Source: Candidatus Kuenenbacteria bacterium (lineage in GTDB: Bacteria; Patescibacteriota; Patescibacteriia; UBA2196; GWA2-42-15). Taken from it: DNA of 39,155 nucleotides. The stretch spans positions 1 through 39,155 of the forward strand of contig JAAZOM010000017.1 of the NCBI GenBank assembly GCA_012797775.1, in the 5' to 3' direction. Made by a program: the position numbers and the translations under genes. The notes below the pieces were generated by a model. The model searched no databases and was not told the DNA's origin. It worked only from the letters and a program-made list of their open reading frames with translations. Below, in pieces: positions 14,567 through 22,726 of this stretch; position 1 is the stretch's first letter, and the number at the start of each line of letters is the position of its first letter.

Positions 14567-14596
14567 GATTCTCCAGTCAAGCTTGAGAATGACAGT
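14567..14596. repeat. Right border hairpin of the GIY-YIG cassette
   Basis: On the minus strand this reads TGTCATTCTCAAGCTTGA then CTGGAGAATCCAG, a hairpin with the same TGTCATyCTC...ATCCA ends as the left border but in inverted orientation. Confidence 0.55.
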
Positions 14597-14613
14597 AGAA
14601 GAGAGGAGAGAAT

Positions 14614-16098
14614 TTATAATTGTTTAGTGTATTTTTTTATCCAAATAGTCCACCCCAACACCATATATATTATCACAACAAAAATAAAATCAAATTTTTT
14701 CACTCCGATACCCGCCCCGGGCAGCCGTGCCGCATATTCTGCTACAAGGAGTATCCAGCTGAGAATTATTCTCGCTACATAGCCAAGTAAAATTGCCAGA
14801 GGCATAAAAATTAGGCCGGCCAAAATCATAATAAATCCGAGGATGGTGATAAATGGCAAAAGCGGCACGATCACAATATTGACCAAAGGGGAGATTAATG
14901 ACAGGGTGCCAAAATGATAAATCAAAATCGGCAAAACCAAAATCTGGGCGGCTAGGGTCATCTTGAGTGACGAGCGAATTTCTAAAAATTCCGGCACTTT
15001 CAGTTTAGTCAAAAATTTTTCCATTGGTTTATCAAAATAAATAATCCCGAGCACAGCCAAAAAAGACAATTGAAAACCTACATCACCTACAAGCGCTTGC
15101 GGATTAAGGAGTAAAATTATCACGGCCGAAATTAATAATGCCCGCGTGGCTCTGGCTAGCCGCCCGGTTTTTTCCGCCAAAAGTAAAATAAAACCCATAA
15201 TGCCAGCGCGGACAGCCGATGCCTGCCACCCGATCATCAGTAAAAATAAAATCAAACCCATTACTGCCGCATAAAACGCCCGGCCGCGTCGGAGTCCCAG
15301 GGCAATAAATAAATTTATCATCAGCCCGGCGATGATGGTGATATTCATGCCGGATATTGCGATGATATGCGTCAGCCCCACAGCCTGAAAATTTTGCATG
15401 ATATTTGCCGGTATGCCCTTGCGTAGTCCCAGAACCAGGCCGTTCAAAAGTTCCGAGTGTGGGAAAATCATGGCTCGATTCAAAATATTGCTGTAATGTT
15501 TTTTGGCGGACAAAATTGAGCGATAAATTTTTTGTCCTACCGTTAAGCGGCCATCAACCAAAGTTAAGTCCTCTGGCTGATAGCACAAACTATAAATTCC
15601 TTTGACACCGAGATATTTACCATAATCAAAATCTTCAATTTTTTCAGGCGTTTTCAGTTGGCATTCAAATTTCAGCCAATCACCATATTGATATGCCGGA
15701 TAGTTCTCCGCGGATAAAAGTATTTTGCCGCGCAAAGATTCTTTGTTATTACCAACCAAATGCCCCACTGTCAATTTGGTGCCATTTTCCCGCTCGTCTG
15801 GCTCGGCCACAATTTGACCAGCCAAAGATATTTTTTGGTTATCATTATAAAAGGCCACATGGCCATCATTAATTATCGGCTGGGAAATCTGATAGCGCCA
15901 TACTCCCAAAACAAAAAAAGCCGCTAGAAGAGCGACAATTTTTAGTTTTTTGTTTTGCCAAAAAGCAATTGACAAAACCACCAAAAAGAGTAATATCAAA
16001 AAGATATAAAAAGCATCAAAACCAAAAGAAAATAATTGTATAAACCCGAGGCCGCCAATAAACAATAAACAGGCCAAGGGTAAAAATTTTCCAATCAT
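14614..16098 (-). CDS. comEC: ComEC/Rec2 membrane channel part (DUF4131 plus competence domain)
   Basis: This gene encodes 494 aa with about ten hydrophobic segments. Residues 20-200 correspond to the DUF4131 region with an OB-like extracellular part (SLAGQIVAEPDERENGTKL, LLSAENYPAYQYGDWL); the rest is the Competence domain, with the conserved GLVLGLRKGIP, GLTHIIAISGMNITIIAG and GWQASAVRAGIMGF segments. Full ComEC carries a C-terminal metallo-beta-lactamase domain; here the protein ends after the membrane domain and that domain is the separate gene at 13232-14164. It should form the inner-membrane channel for single-stranded DNA uptake. The start is 15 bp from a divergent gene. Confidence 0.93.
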   Translation of the reverse strand: MIGKFLPLACLLFIGGLGFIQLFSFGFDAFYIFLILLFLVVLSIAFWQNKKLKIVALLAAFFVLGVWRYQISQPIINDGHVAFYNDNQKISLAGQIVAEPDERENGTKLTVGHLVGNNKESLRGKILLSAENYPAYQYGDWLKFECQLKTPEKIEDFDYGKYLGVKGIYSLCYQPEDLTLVDGRLTVGQKIYRSILSAKKHYSNILNRAMIFPHSELLNGLVLGLRKGIPANIMQNFQAVGLTHIIAISGMNITIIAGLMINLFIALGLRRGRAFYAAVMGLILFLLMIGWQASAVRAGIMGFILLLAEKTGRLARATRALLISAVIILLLNPQALVGDVGFQLSFLAVLGIIYFDKPMEKFLTKLKVPEFLEIRSSLKMTLAAQILVLPILIYHFGTLSLISPLVNIVIVPLLPFITILGFIMILAGLIFMPLAILLGYVARIILSWILLVAEYAARLPGAGIGVKKFDFIFVVIIYMVLGWTIWIKKYTKQL

Positions 16099-16113
16099 AT
16101 CTCAGGAGGTATT

Positions 16114-16434
16114 ATGAAAATCAGTAAAGCGCACGGCACCACCCAAGCCGAGGCTATCGCCCAAATTGACCGCTTCCTCGATGGGTTGATGTCGCAGGCT
16201 TTTCCCGGCGGCGTCACCATCAAAGATCCGACCAAGCTTTGGCAGGGGAATATCATGTCTTTTTCCTTCCGGGCCAGAAAGGGCCTTTTCGGCACGGTCA
16301 TTGCTGGGGAGGTGACCGTCGATGATCAAAACGTCACCCTCAACTGTGAAGTACCAGCGCTGGTGACCTCTTTCGTCCCCGAAGAAAAAATCGCCGGGGT
16401 TATCAATCGGCAATTTGATCAACTTTTCACCTAA
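16114..16434 (+). CDS. Small protein resembling the polyhydroxyalkanoate-system family
   Basis: This gene encodes 106 aa with SD AGGAGG 5-6 nt before the ATG. The N-terminal ISKAHGTTQAEAIAQIDRFLDGLM helix and the later MSFSFRARKGLFGTVIAGEVTVDDQNVTLNCEV beta-rich part resemble, by eye, the PHA_gran_rgn (PF09650-like) family of small proteins; CPR members have no known PHA metabolism, so the name says little about function. The strong SD contrasts with most neighbours and matches the next gene and the 1-7 kb operon. It is divergent from comEC. Confidence 0.6.
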   Translation: MKISKAHGTTQAEAIAQIDRFLDGLMSQAFPGGVTIKDPTKLWQGNIMSFSFRARKGLFGTVIAGEVTVDDQNVTLNCEVPALVTSFVPEEKIAGVINRQFDQLFT

Positions 16435-16444
16435 AGGAGGTGCA

Positions 16445-16639
16445 ATGCCAAAATTTATCAAAGCTTTGATTTGGCTGTCAGCATTGGCGGCTGTTATCTC
16501 TCTGACCATTGCGCTAGATCTTGCATTCGGAGGGTTTCCGCCATCCGCCAAAGAACATTTGTGGACCAGTCTTGCTTGCAATATTATCTTTGTCCCAACC
16601 GTGGCATCACTTGTGCGGTGGATAAAGATAAAAAAATGA
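16445..16639 (+). CDS. Small membrane protein, 64 aa
   Basis: The ATG at 16445 lies behind AAAGGAGGTGCA, a strong SD placed 10 nt after the previous stop, so the two genes are translationally linked. Two hydrophobic segments (LIWLSALAAVISLTIALDLA and LACNIIFVPTVASLV) suggest two membrane passes with a positive C-terminus (RWIKIKK). No family is recognised. A terminator follows at 16658-16690. Confidence 0.7.
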   Translation: MPKFIKALIWLSALAAVISLTIALDLAFGGFPPSAKEHLWTSLACNIIFVPTVASLVRWIKIKK

Positions 16640-16657
16640 GCTGCCAAAGCTCTATTC

Positions 16658-16690
16658 CCAGGCTTTCTCTTTTTGAGGGGCCTGGTTTTT
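16658..16690 (+). terminator. Terminator of the 16.1-16.6 kb gene pair
   Basis: CCAGGC (16658-16663) pairs with GCCTGG (16680-16685), followed by TTTTTATTT on the plus strand, just before the convergent end of prfB. Confidence 0.75.
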
Positions 16691-16697
16691 ATTTAAA

Positions 16698-17801
16698 TCA
16701 TTTTATTTTTCTATTACCCAACTCCGCCTCAATCAATTCCTGCAGATCGCCATCCAGCACTTTCTCTACCTCCTGCGTCTCATAGTCGCTCCGATGGTCT
16801 TTGACCATTTTATAAGGGTGAATCACATACGACCGCGCTTGATTGCCCCAAGCCGCCTCATTAAACTCTCCGCGGATTTTCTGGCGTTCTTCTTCCAGTT
16901 CAGTTTGGTAGTATTGGTATAGTTTGGAGCGCAGGATCTTCATGGCTGTTTCCTTGTTTTGTAGTTGCGAGCGCTCATTTTGGCAAGTGACTGTGATACC
17001 AGTAGGTAGATGTTTGATTCTCACGGCCGAATCAGTCGTATTAACGCTTTGCCCGCCATGACCGGACGAGCGAAAAACATCCACGCGCAGATCTTCGCTT
17101 TTAATGGGCATTTCCTGATCACTCAATTCTTCAATTTCCGGCAAGACCTCAACCAAAGCAAAGGATGTGTGGCGCATCTTCTCCGCGTCAAAAGGTGAGA
17201 TCCGGACCAAGCGGTGCACGCCGGCCTCAGCCTTGAGATAGCCATAGGCATATTCGCCCGCAAATTCTATAGTGGCTGATTTTATCCCGGCTTCTTGACC
17301 GCCAGATTTGTCTACAATAGCTGCTTTGAAACCTCGCTTTTCCGCGTAGCGCAAGTACATCCGCATAAGCATCTCTGCCCAATCCTGGGCGTCGGTGCCG
17401 CCCGCGCCAGCATGAATTGACACAATGGCATTATTTCTGTCATATTGGCCGTCCATTACTGTTATAAATTTTAATTTGGCAAACCGCTCTTTCAAGTTGG
17501 CTATTTGTTCGGACAAATCTTTGGCCATAGAATCATCGCCCTCTTTTTCTCCAGTCTCAGCCAAAACCATGACTTCCCCAGCCGTTTTTGCTATTTGTTC
17601 CCACTCTAATATTTCTTTTTCTAGACCAGCCGCTTCTTTGGCTGTCGCACTGGCCTTTCTATTGTCAGCCCAAAAATCAGGTGCACTCATCAGCGCCCTC
17701 AATTCTTCCAATTTTTGCTGTTTATTTTCCAACTGCGCCAAGGGCTTTGTTTTTTCTAATTCTGATAGTATGTTTCGCACCCCCTCTATTATTTCTTTCA
17801 T
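16698..17801 (-). CDS. prfB: Peptide chain release factor 2
   Basis: This gene encodes 367 aa, the usual length. It releases peptides at UGA and UAA stops. RF2 features are present: the RISPFDA (SPF anticodon-like) motif and the catalytic SSGHGGQSVNTTDSAVRI loop with GGQ. The frame is uninterrupted, so the programmed +1 frameshift found in E. coli prfB is absent. Its presence agrees with UGA being a stop here, unlike Gracilibacteria and Absconditabacteria. The start is 2 bp after the stop of the upstream gene at 17804. Confidence 0.98.
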   Translation of the reverse strand: MKEIIEGVRNILSELEKTKPLAQLENKQQKLEELRALMSAPDFWADNRKASATAKEAAGLEKEILEWEQIAKTAGEVMVLAETGEKEGDDSMAKDLSEQIANLKERFAKLKFITVMDGQYDRNNAIVSIHAGAGGTDAQDWAEMLMRMYLRYAEKRGFKAAIVDKSGGQEAGIKSATIEFAGEYAYGYLKAEAGVHRLVRISPFDAEKMRHTSFALVEVLPEIEELSDQEMPIKSEDLRVDVFRSSGHGGQSVNTTDSAVRIKHLPTGITVTCQNERSQLQNKETAMKILRSKLYQYYQTELEEERQKIRGEFNEAAWGNQARSYVIHPYKMVKDHRSDYETQEVEKVLDGDLQELIEAELGNRKIK

Positions 17802-17803
17802 AA

Positions 17804-18124
17804 TTATTTCTGCTTAAATTGGTCAAGCAGCTCATTTATAGAGTTCACGTCCAGCCCATCAACATTCTGAGTATTGCCCAAGAGCTCCTGATAGGGGGCC
17901 AGATAGTTCTGTATTAATGGCGGCAAATAAATAGCCGCCAAAACCAAAGGCGCCACAATCAAAATCAAGTAAATAAAGCTAATCACCCGGCCAGCCAGTA
18001 TATATTTCTTGGTTTTTTTGGTTTGTTCCCGGATCTCCATGAGGATCTCTTGATTTTCCAAGAGGATTTTTTTGATTTCCTCATTGTTTGTTGGAGTCTG
18101 ATTGCCCAAAGATAGATTTTCCAT
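17804..18124 (-). CDS. Small membrane protein upstream of prfB, unknown
   Basis: This gene encodes 106 aa. A polar, helical N-terminus (EEIKKILLENQEILMEIREQ, likely coiled coil) precedes one or two hydrophobic segments (ISFIYLILIVAPLVLAAIYL), and an acidic C-terminal tail follows. No family is recognised. It is directly upstream of prfB with 2 bp between stop and start, so both are probably co-transcribed; a functional link is not implied. Confidence 0.75.
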   Translation of the reverse strand: MENLSLGNQTPTNNEEIKKILLENQEILMEIREQTKKTKKYILAGRVISFIYLILIVAPLVLAAIYLPPLIQNYLAPYQELLGNTQNVDGLDVNSINELLDQFKQK

Positions 18125-18349
18125 ATTTTTTGGTTAATTTATATATTTTTATTATATAACAACCCTTTCCATCTGGCTATTAAATAATAAAAATAATTTT
18201 TTGTACAGAGCTGGTGCTCACCTTGTTAATTTTTTGAAAAATTTTTTCAAAAAAGTGGATAACTATATCTTCTCATGTTAATAAAAATGGTTTATAATAA
18301 AAACTAAGAAAATCACAAGATTTTTTGAAAAAATATTTTCCGCCGTAGG
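18125..18349. other. AT-rich divergent spacer
   Basis: No gene. This is the divergent region between the 17.8-18.1 kb gene and the nrd operon; apart from T/A-rich runs nothing stands out until the promoter at 18350. Confidence 0.4.
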
Positions 18350-18404
18350 TTGACAAAGCTATATATTGTGCTATAATTAATAATAGGAATACAATATATA
18401 GTTT
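18350..18404 (+). promoter_or_regulatory. nrd promoter with two NrdR boxes
   Basis: TTGACA (18350-18355), a 16-nt spacer and TATAAT (18372-18377) form the promoter. The word CTATATATTGT occurs at 18359-18369 inside the spacer and, inverted, as ACAATATATAG at 18391-18401. These match the NrdR-box consensus, and their centres are 32 bp apart, about three helix turns, the usual arrangement. NrdR bound here should block transcription of nrdR and nrdD when dATP is high. Confidence 0.9.
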
Positions 18405-18538
18405 TTTATTTTCTCTTCATCAATTAGCTCTTTTCTGGATTATTAGCCAATTTTCATTTTAAGAGACACTTTTTATTAGGTGTTTTTATTTGTCCCCAAG
18501 AATTGCTCCCCTTAGCTCTTTATCAGCCCAATAAAACT

Positions 18539-19012
18539 ATGTTTTGTCCAGTTTGCAACCACAAAGATACTAGCGTTGTTGATTCCCGGCTCTCGGGTAG
18601 TGGTCTTTGTGTCCGCCGCCGCCGCCTGTGCGCCAAATGTGGCTTTCGCTTCTCTACCACCGAGGAAATGCAGATTCTAGAACTAACTGTGGTCAAGCGG
18701 GATGGCCGTCGCGAGGCCTATAGCCGCGAAAAATTAGAAAGAGGCATAAATCATTCTCTGGAAAAACGTTCTTATACCAAAGATGAATTTAATCTCCTTA
18801 TAAATAAAATAGAAAGAGACATTCAAAAGAGGGCCCTGCGCAACGAAATCACCACCAAAGATATTGGAGAATTAGTTATGAAACACTTAGAGAGGTTTGA
18901 CAAGGTCGCCTATATCCGATTTGCTTCTGTTTATCGCCAATTTACCGATGTGGCCAGTTTTCAGAAAGAACTCAAGCGTATCAAGGCCCCCAAAAAGTCC
19001 ATTAAAAAATAA
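18539..19012 (+). CDS. nrdR: Transcriptional repressor NrdR
   Basis: This gene encodes 157 aa from the ATG at 18539; a frame opens at 18503 but the conserved MFCPVC begins here. The N-terminal zinc ribbon has CPVC and CAKC, followed by FSTTEEM; residues 45-135 are the ATP-cone (VVKRDGRREAYSREKLERGI, and AYIRFASVYRQF), which senses ATP/dATP. NrdR represses ribonucleotide reductase genes. It is first in the operon, directly ahead of nrdD, and its own promoter carries two NrdR boxes, so it is autoregulated. Confidence 0.97.
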   Translation: MFCPVCNHKDTSVVDSRLSGSGLCVRRRRLCAKCGFRFSTTEEMQILELTVVKRDGRREAYSREKLERGINHSLEKRSYTKDEFNLLINKIERDIQKRALRNEITTKDIGELVMKHLERFDKVAYIRFASVYRQFTDVASFQKELKRIKAPKKSIKK

Positions 19013-19033
19013 TAACAGTTGATTTTTAACCCC

Positions 19034-21115
19034 ATGCTAAACAAAAATCAAGTCAAACAGATCAAAAAAAGAGATGGTCGCATCATGGCCTTTGACAAAA
19101 AGAAAGTTGCCAGCGCTATTTTCAAAGCCCTGCGCTCTGTCGGTCAGGAAGATGAAAAATTGGCCGACAAACTGGCCAAAGAAGTCGCTAAAGTCCTGGA
19201 TAAAGAGTACGATGGCAAGATCATCCCAACGGTTGAGCAAATTCAAGACATTGTTGAAAGAGTTCTTATCAAAGAAAACCTAGCCGAGGCCGCCAAGTCT
19301 TATATTCTTTACCGTGAACAACACGCCAAAATTAGAGACTTAAACAAATTTATTAACTCCGATGACTTGATTGACCAGTATTTAGACAAGCTTGATTGGC
19401 GCGTCAAGGAAAACAGCAACATGGCCTATTCCCTTCAAGGGCTGAATAATCATGTAGCCTCTACTGTCTCTGCTCATTATTGGCTCAACTCTATTTACTC
19501 CCCGGAAATCCGCCAGGCCCACATGGAAGCGGATTTGCATCTTCATGATCTCCAGCTTTTGGCGGCTTATTGCTGCGGCTGGGACCTGCGCGATCTTTTG
19601 ATCCATGGTTTTACCGGTGTCGAGGGCAAGGTCCAGAGCAAGCCACCCAAACACTTCCGGAGCGCCCTTGGCATGATAGTCAATTTTCTCTATACACTAC
19701 AGGGTGAGGCCAATGGTGCTCAAGCCTTTTCCAACTTCGATACCTATTTAGCTCCTTTTATCCGCTACGACAAACTTGATTACCATGCAGTCAAGCAGGC
19801 CATGCAGGAATTCATGTTCAACATGAACATTCCTACGCGCGTAGGCTTTCAGACGCCCTTTACCAATATTACCATGGATTTAAAACCCTCTGGTGCTTTG
19901 GCCGATGATTTTGTAATTATTGGCGGCGAGGTTACCACCGACAAATACAAAGATTTTCAGCCGGAGATGGATATGATTAATAAAGCTTTTGCTGAGGTCT
20001 GTCTCGAGGGGGACGCCAAGGGCCGGGTTTTTACTTTTCCTATCCCGACCTACAACATTACCAAAGATTTAGACTGGGAAAATCCAGTTTTGGAAAAAGT
20101 CTGGGAGATGACTGCCAAGTATGGTATTCCTTACTTTTCCAACTTTGTGAATTCTGACATGAGCCCCGACGATGCTCGCTCTATGTGTTGTCGCCTGCGT
20201 CTCGACAACCGCGAGCTCAAAAAAAGAGGCGGTGGTCTATTTGGTGCCAACCCCCTGACTGGCAGTATCGGCGTGGTCACCATCAATCTGCCCCGTATTG
20301 GTTATCTGGCCAAAACCAAAGAAGAATATTTCGCCCGTCTAGATCGCCTCATGGACATCGCCCGCGAATCACTGGAAACAAAAAGAGAAGTTATTGAAAA
20401 ATTTACCAACATGGGTCTTTATCCTTATTCTCGTTTTTATCTCGGCAAAATCAAAGAACAGTTTGGTGAATATTGGAAAAACCATTTCAATACTATTGGC
20501 GTTTTGGGTATGAATGAGTCCCTCCTCAATTTTTTGGGCAAAAGCATTATTGATGAAGAGGGACACAATTTTGCGAAGGAGGTCATGGACCATATGCGCG
20601 AAAGATTAATGACCTTCCAGACAGAGACCGGCCATCTTTACAATCTAGAAGCCACTCCGGGTGAAGGCACCACTTATCGTTTTGCCAAAGCAGATAAAAA
20701 AAGATATGCTGACATCATCGTAGCCAACGAGAAATCCTTTGAAGAGAAACATTCCGCTCCCTATTATACCAATTCCACTCAACTGCCCGTCAGTTTTAGT
20801 AATGATATTTTTGAAGCCCTAGATCTTCAGGATGACTTGCAAACCAAATATACTGGTGGCACAGTTTTGCATGGTTTTATCGGCGAAAAGATGCCCTCAG
20901 TCAAAGCCACGAGAGACCTAGTCAAAAAGATTGCCGAAAATTATCATTTGCCGTATTATACTATTACACCGACATTCAGTGTCTGTCCTATCCATGGTTA
21001 TATCGCCGGCGAACACCAATTTTGTCCCCGCTGTGATGAAGAAATTGGCTACACCGATACTGCTCCGGTCAATGAGGATATTTCTGCCGAACAGGCCAAA
21101 CTTTTTGAAAATTAA
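19034..21115 (+). CDS. nrdD: Anaerobic ribonucleoside-triphosphate reductase, large part without the glycyl-radical tail
   Basis: This gene encodes 693 aa. It reduces NTPs to dNTPs under anoxic conditions by glycyl radical chemistry. An N-terminal ATP-cone (KKRDGRIMAFDKKKVASAIF) is followed by the NrdD barrel (HMEADLHLHDL, NIPTRVGFQTPFTNITMD, CCRLRLDN, GSIGVVTINLPRIGY) and the zinc site near the end (CPIHG...CPRC). The frame stops just after this site, before the radical glycine; the missing tail with its RVVGYLRP motif is a separate ORF 33 bp downstream. Around the break TTTTTGAAAAT is duplicated. Start ATG 19034 has no SD. Confidence 0.95.
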   Translation: MLNKNQVKQIKKRDGRIMAFDKKKVASAIFKALRSVGQEDEKLADKLAKEVAKVLDKEYDGKIIPTVEQIQDIVERVLIKENLAEAAKSYILYREQHAKIRDLNKFINSDDLIDQYLDKLDWRVKENSNMAYSLQGLNNHVASTVSAHYWLNSIYSPEIRQAHMEADLHLHDLQLLAAYCCGWDLRDLLIHGFTGVEGKVQSKPPKHFRSALGMIVNFLYTLQGEANGAQAFSNFDTYLAPFIRYDKLDYHAVKQAMQEFMFNMNIPTRVGFQTPFTNITMDLKPSGALADDFVIIGGEVTTDKYKDFQPEMDMINKAFAEVCLEGDAKGRVFTFPIPTYNITKDLDWENPVLEKVWEMTAKYGIPYFSNFVNSDMSPDDARSMCCRLRLDNRELKKRGGGLFGANPLTGSIGVVTINLPRIGYLAKTKEEYFARLDRLMDIARESLETKREVIEKFTNMGLYPYSRFYLGKIKEQFGEYWKNHFNTIGVLGMNESLLNFLGKSIIDEEGHNFAKEVMDHMRERLMTFQTETGHLYNLEATPGEGTTYRFAKADKKRYADIIVANEKSFEEKHSAPYYTNSTQLPVSFSNDIFEALDLQDDLQTKYTGGTVLHGFIGEKMPSVKATRDLVKKIAENYHLPYYTITPTFSVCPIHGYIAGEHQFCPRCDEEIGYTDTAPVNEDISAEQAKLFEN

Positions 21116-21148
21116 TTTTTGAAAATATTACAAATTAAAAACAAAAAT

Positions 21149-21304
21149 ATGGAAGCCAACACCACCCAAAGAACGCCATGCGAAATTTATTCCCGGGTAG
21201 TCGGTTATCTGCGCCCAGTCAAGCAATGGAATGAAGGCAAGCAATCAGAATTTGCCGATCGCCAGACCTTTGACAAGCAGGTTTGCGACCAGTGCGGAGA
21301 ATAA
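21149..21304 (+). CDS. Separate glycyl-radical tail of NrdD
   Basis: This gene encodes 51 aa from ATG 21149. It contains CEIYSRVVGYLRPVKQWNEG, the C-terminal glycyl-radical motif of class III ribonucleotide reductases, with the radical glycine in VVGYLRP, then ADRQTFD and a CDQC end. In most NrdD proteins this is the last part of the same chain. As a separate polypeptide it would have to dock onto NrdD, in the way GrcA/YfiD replaces the damaged end of pyruvate formate-lyase. Small separately encoded tails do, from memory, occur in other genomes too, so this is less likely a sequencing error, but a frameshift at the TTTTTGAAAAT duplication cannot be excluded. Confidence 0.88.
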   Translation: MEANTTQRTPCEIYSRVVGYLRPVKQWNEGKQSEFADRQTFDKQVCDQCGE

Positions 21305-21322
21305 TTTTATTGGGGAAAAAAG

Positions 21323-21370
21323 AAAAATTCTTCTCTGCTTTTCGTTCGTCCTGGCAGGGAAGAATTTTTT
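21323..21370 (+). terminator. Terminator after the nrdD tail
   Basis: AAAAATTCTTC (21323-21333) pairs with GAAGAATTTTT (21359-21369), with an inner CTGC/GCAG pair, and ends in a T-run. Confidence 0.7.
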
Positions 21371-21413
21371 AAATCAATAAGTTTTAGATTTTACCTTTTG
21401 CTTTTAATATTTT

Positions 21414-22109
21414 ATGCTCATTGGCGGCCTACAAAAAACTTCTCTCCTTGATTATCCAGACAAGGTTGCAGCCATCATCTTCACTGCCGGCTGTAATTTT
21501 CGCTGTGGCTTTTGTTATAATTCTCATCTCGTCACCAAAATTGATAATAAAAAATTACTTCCAGAAAAAGAAATCTTTGATTTTTTATCTTCCAGAAAAA
21601 ACAAACTAGACGCTGTAGTTATCACCGGCGGTGAGCCCACCCTGCACAATGATTTGCCAGAATTTATCAAAAAAATAAAAGAGCTGGGATTATTAATAAA
21701 GCTGGACACCAATGGCACCAACCCCAATATGCTCAAAAAACTTATTAATGAGAAGCTGGTTGATTATATTGCCATGGACATCAAAGCTCCTTTGCCAAAA
21801 TACAACAAAGTTGTTAATGTAAAAGTATCGCCAGCCAGTATCAAAAAAAGCATCAAGTTGATCATGGAAAGTGGCCTGCCCTATGAGTTTCGCTCTACTA
21901 TTTTGCCAGGACTCCATAGCGCAAACGATCTTATTGAGATGAGCCAGCTCATTTTCGGTGCCGAGAAATATTTTTTACAGAAATTTATTGCCGCCGACAG
22001 TTTAAATGATCAGGATTTTAGAAAATTTGAAAGCTTTACTGACAAACAAATGAAAGAGCTGGCGAAATTAATTTCCCTCAATGTTAAATTTTGCGAGTTC
22101 CGTAGCTAA
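21414..22109 (+). CDS. nrdG: Anaerobic RNR activating protein (radical SAM)
   Basis: This gene encodes 231 aa. The radical-SAM cluster motif CNFRCGFC (CxxxCxxC) is near residue 28, preceded by GGLQKTSLLDYPDKVAAIIFTAGC and followed by VVITGGEPTLH (the SAM-binding GGEP). This is the NrdG2-like (TIGR02495-type) activase, longer than E. coli NrdG. It generates the glycyl radical on NrdD, here presumably on the separate tail, using SAM and a reduced 4Fe-4S cluster. It follows the nrdD genes behind a terminator. Confidence 0.93.
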   Translation: MLIGGLQKTSLLDYPDKVAAIIFTAGCNFRCGFCYNSHLVTKIDNKKLLPEKEIFDFLSSRKNKLDAVVITGGEPTLHNDLPEFIKKIKELGLLIKLDTNGTNPNMLKKLINEKLVDYIAMDIKAPLPKYNKVVNVKVSPASIKKSIKLIMESGLPYEFRSTILPGLHSANDLIEMSQLIFGAEKYFLQKFIAADSLNDQDFRKFESFTDKQMKELAKLISLNVKFCEFRS

Positions 22110-22147
22110 AATAAAATTTAATAATTTTAATAACTAAGGAAAAACAT

Positions 22148-22462
22148 ATGGCCCACACAACCTATGCTTATAAAAATATGTCTGAATCAGAAAAATCTTT
22201 TTTGGAAAATTATTTGTCAAAAAAAACAGATCGATTGGAAACACTCATGAAAAGATTTAGCTCTGGCGACTGTCGGCTAGAAGTGCGTGCTGAAAAATTT
22301 GCCACCAAAGCAGCTTATAAGATAGAAATGATGCTTCACCTGCCGGGCCACACCCTTTTGGCCAAAGAAGATGACCATACCGTGATTGAGGCCACCGACT
22401 TTGCGCTGGACAAGCTCATCATCCAATTGCGCAAATTGGTCGATAAAAAAAATAATAAATAG
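22148..22462 (+). CDS. hpf: Ribosome hibernation promoting factor / RaiA-like
   Basis: This gene encodes 104 aa, the short type without the C-terminal dimerisation domain. The fold signature is visible in SEKSFLENYLSKKTDRLETL, then AAYKIEMMLHLPGHTLLAKED and the long final helix IEATDFALDKLIIQLRKLVDK. It would bind the 30S decoding region and stop translation during starvation. A weak SD (AAGGA) precedes the ATG. Confidence 0.88.
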   Translation: MAHTTYAYKNMSESEKSFLENYLSKKTDRLETLMKRFSSGDCRLEVRAEKFATKAAYKIEMMLHLPGHTLLAKEDDHTVIEATDFALDKLIIQLRKLVDKKNNK

Positions 22463-22486
22463 TTATTTAATTTATTCAAAAAATAT

Positions 22487-22678
22487 ATGCCCACTATTAC
22501 TGTTGATAAAAATAAATGTATTGGTTGTGGCTCTTGCGTCGCTATGTACCCGGAATTATTTAAACTCAATTCCGACGGCAAAAGTGAAGTTCTCTCCAGC
22601 GATTATGCCGCTCACCACTATAAAAAAGAAGAGATTGAGGCCATTTGTCCCTCCGGGGCTATTTCCATCAAGGAATAA
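22487..22678 (+). CDS. 4Fe-4S ferredoxin
   Basis: This gene encodes 63 aa. One cluster motif CIGCGSCVAMYP (CxxCxxC) and a distal CPSGAI cysteine bind a single 4Fe-4S cluster. The second site of two-cluster ferredoxins is absent. It probably supplies electrons to the anaerobic reductase activase or other radical-SAM enzymes; it lies between hpf and the Fe-S assembly genes. Confidence 0.93.
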   Translation: MPTITVDKNKCIGCGSCVAMYPELFKLNSDGKSEVLSSDYAAHHYKKEEIEAICPSGAISIKE

Positions 22679-22726
22679 TAGGTTTTAACGGTTTTGATTT
22701 TTACATTTTGATTTTTTGCTATTTTT

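Noticed and set aside
16698-17801. Programmed frameshift in prfB
   Set aside because: The reading frame is continuous from start to stop, with no early UGA.
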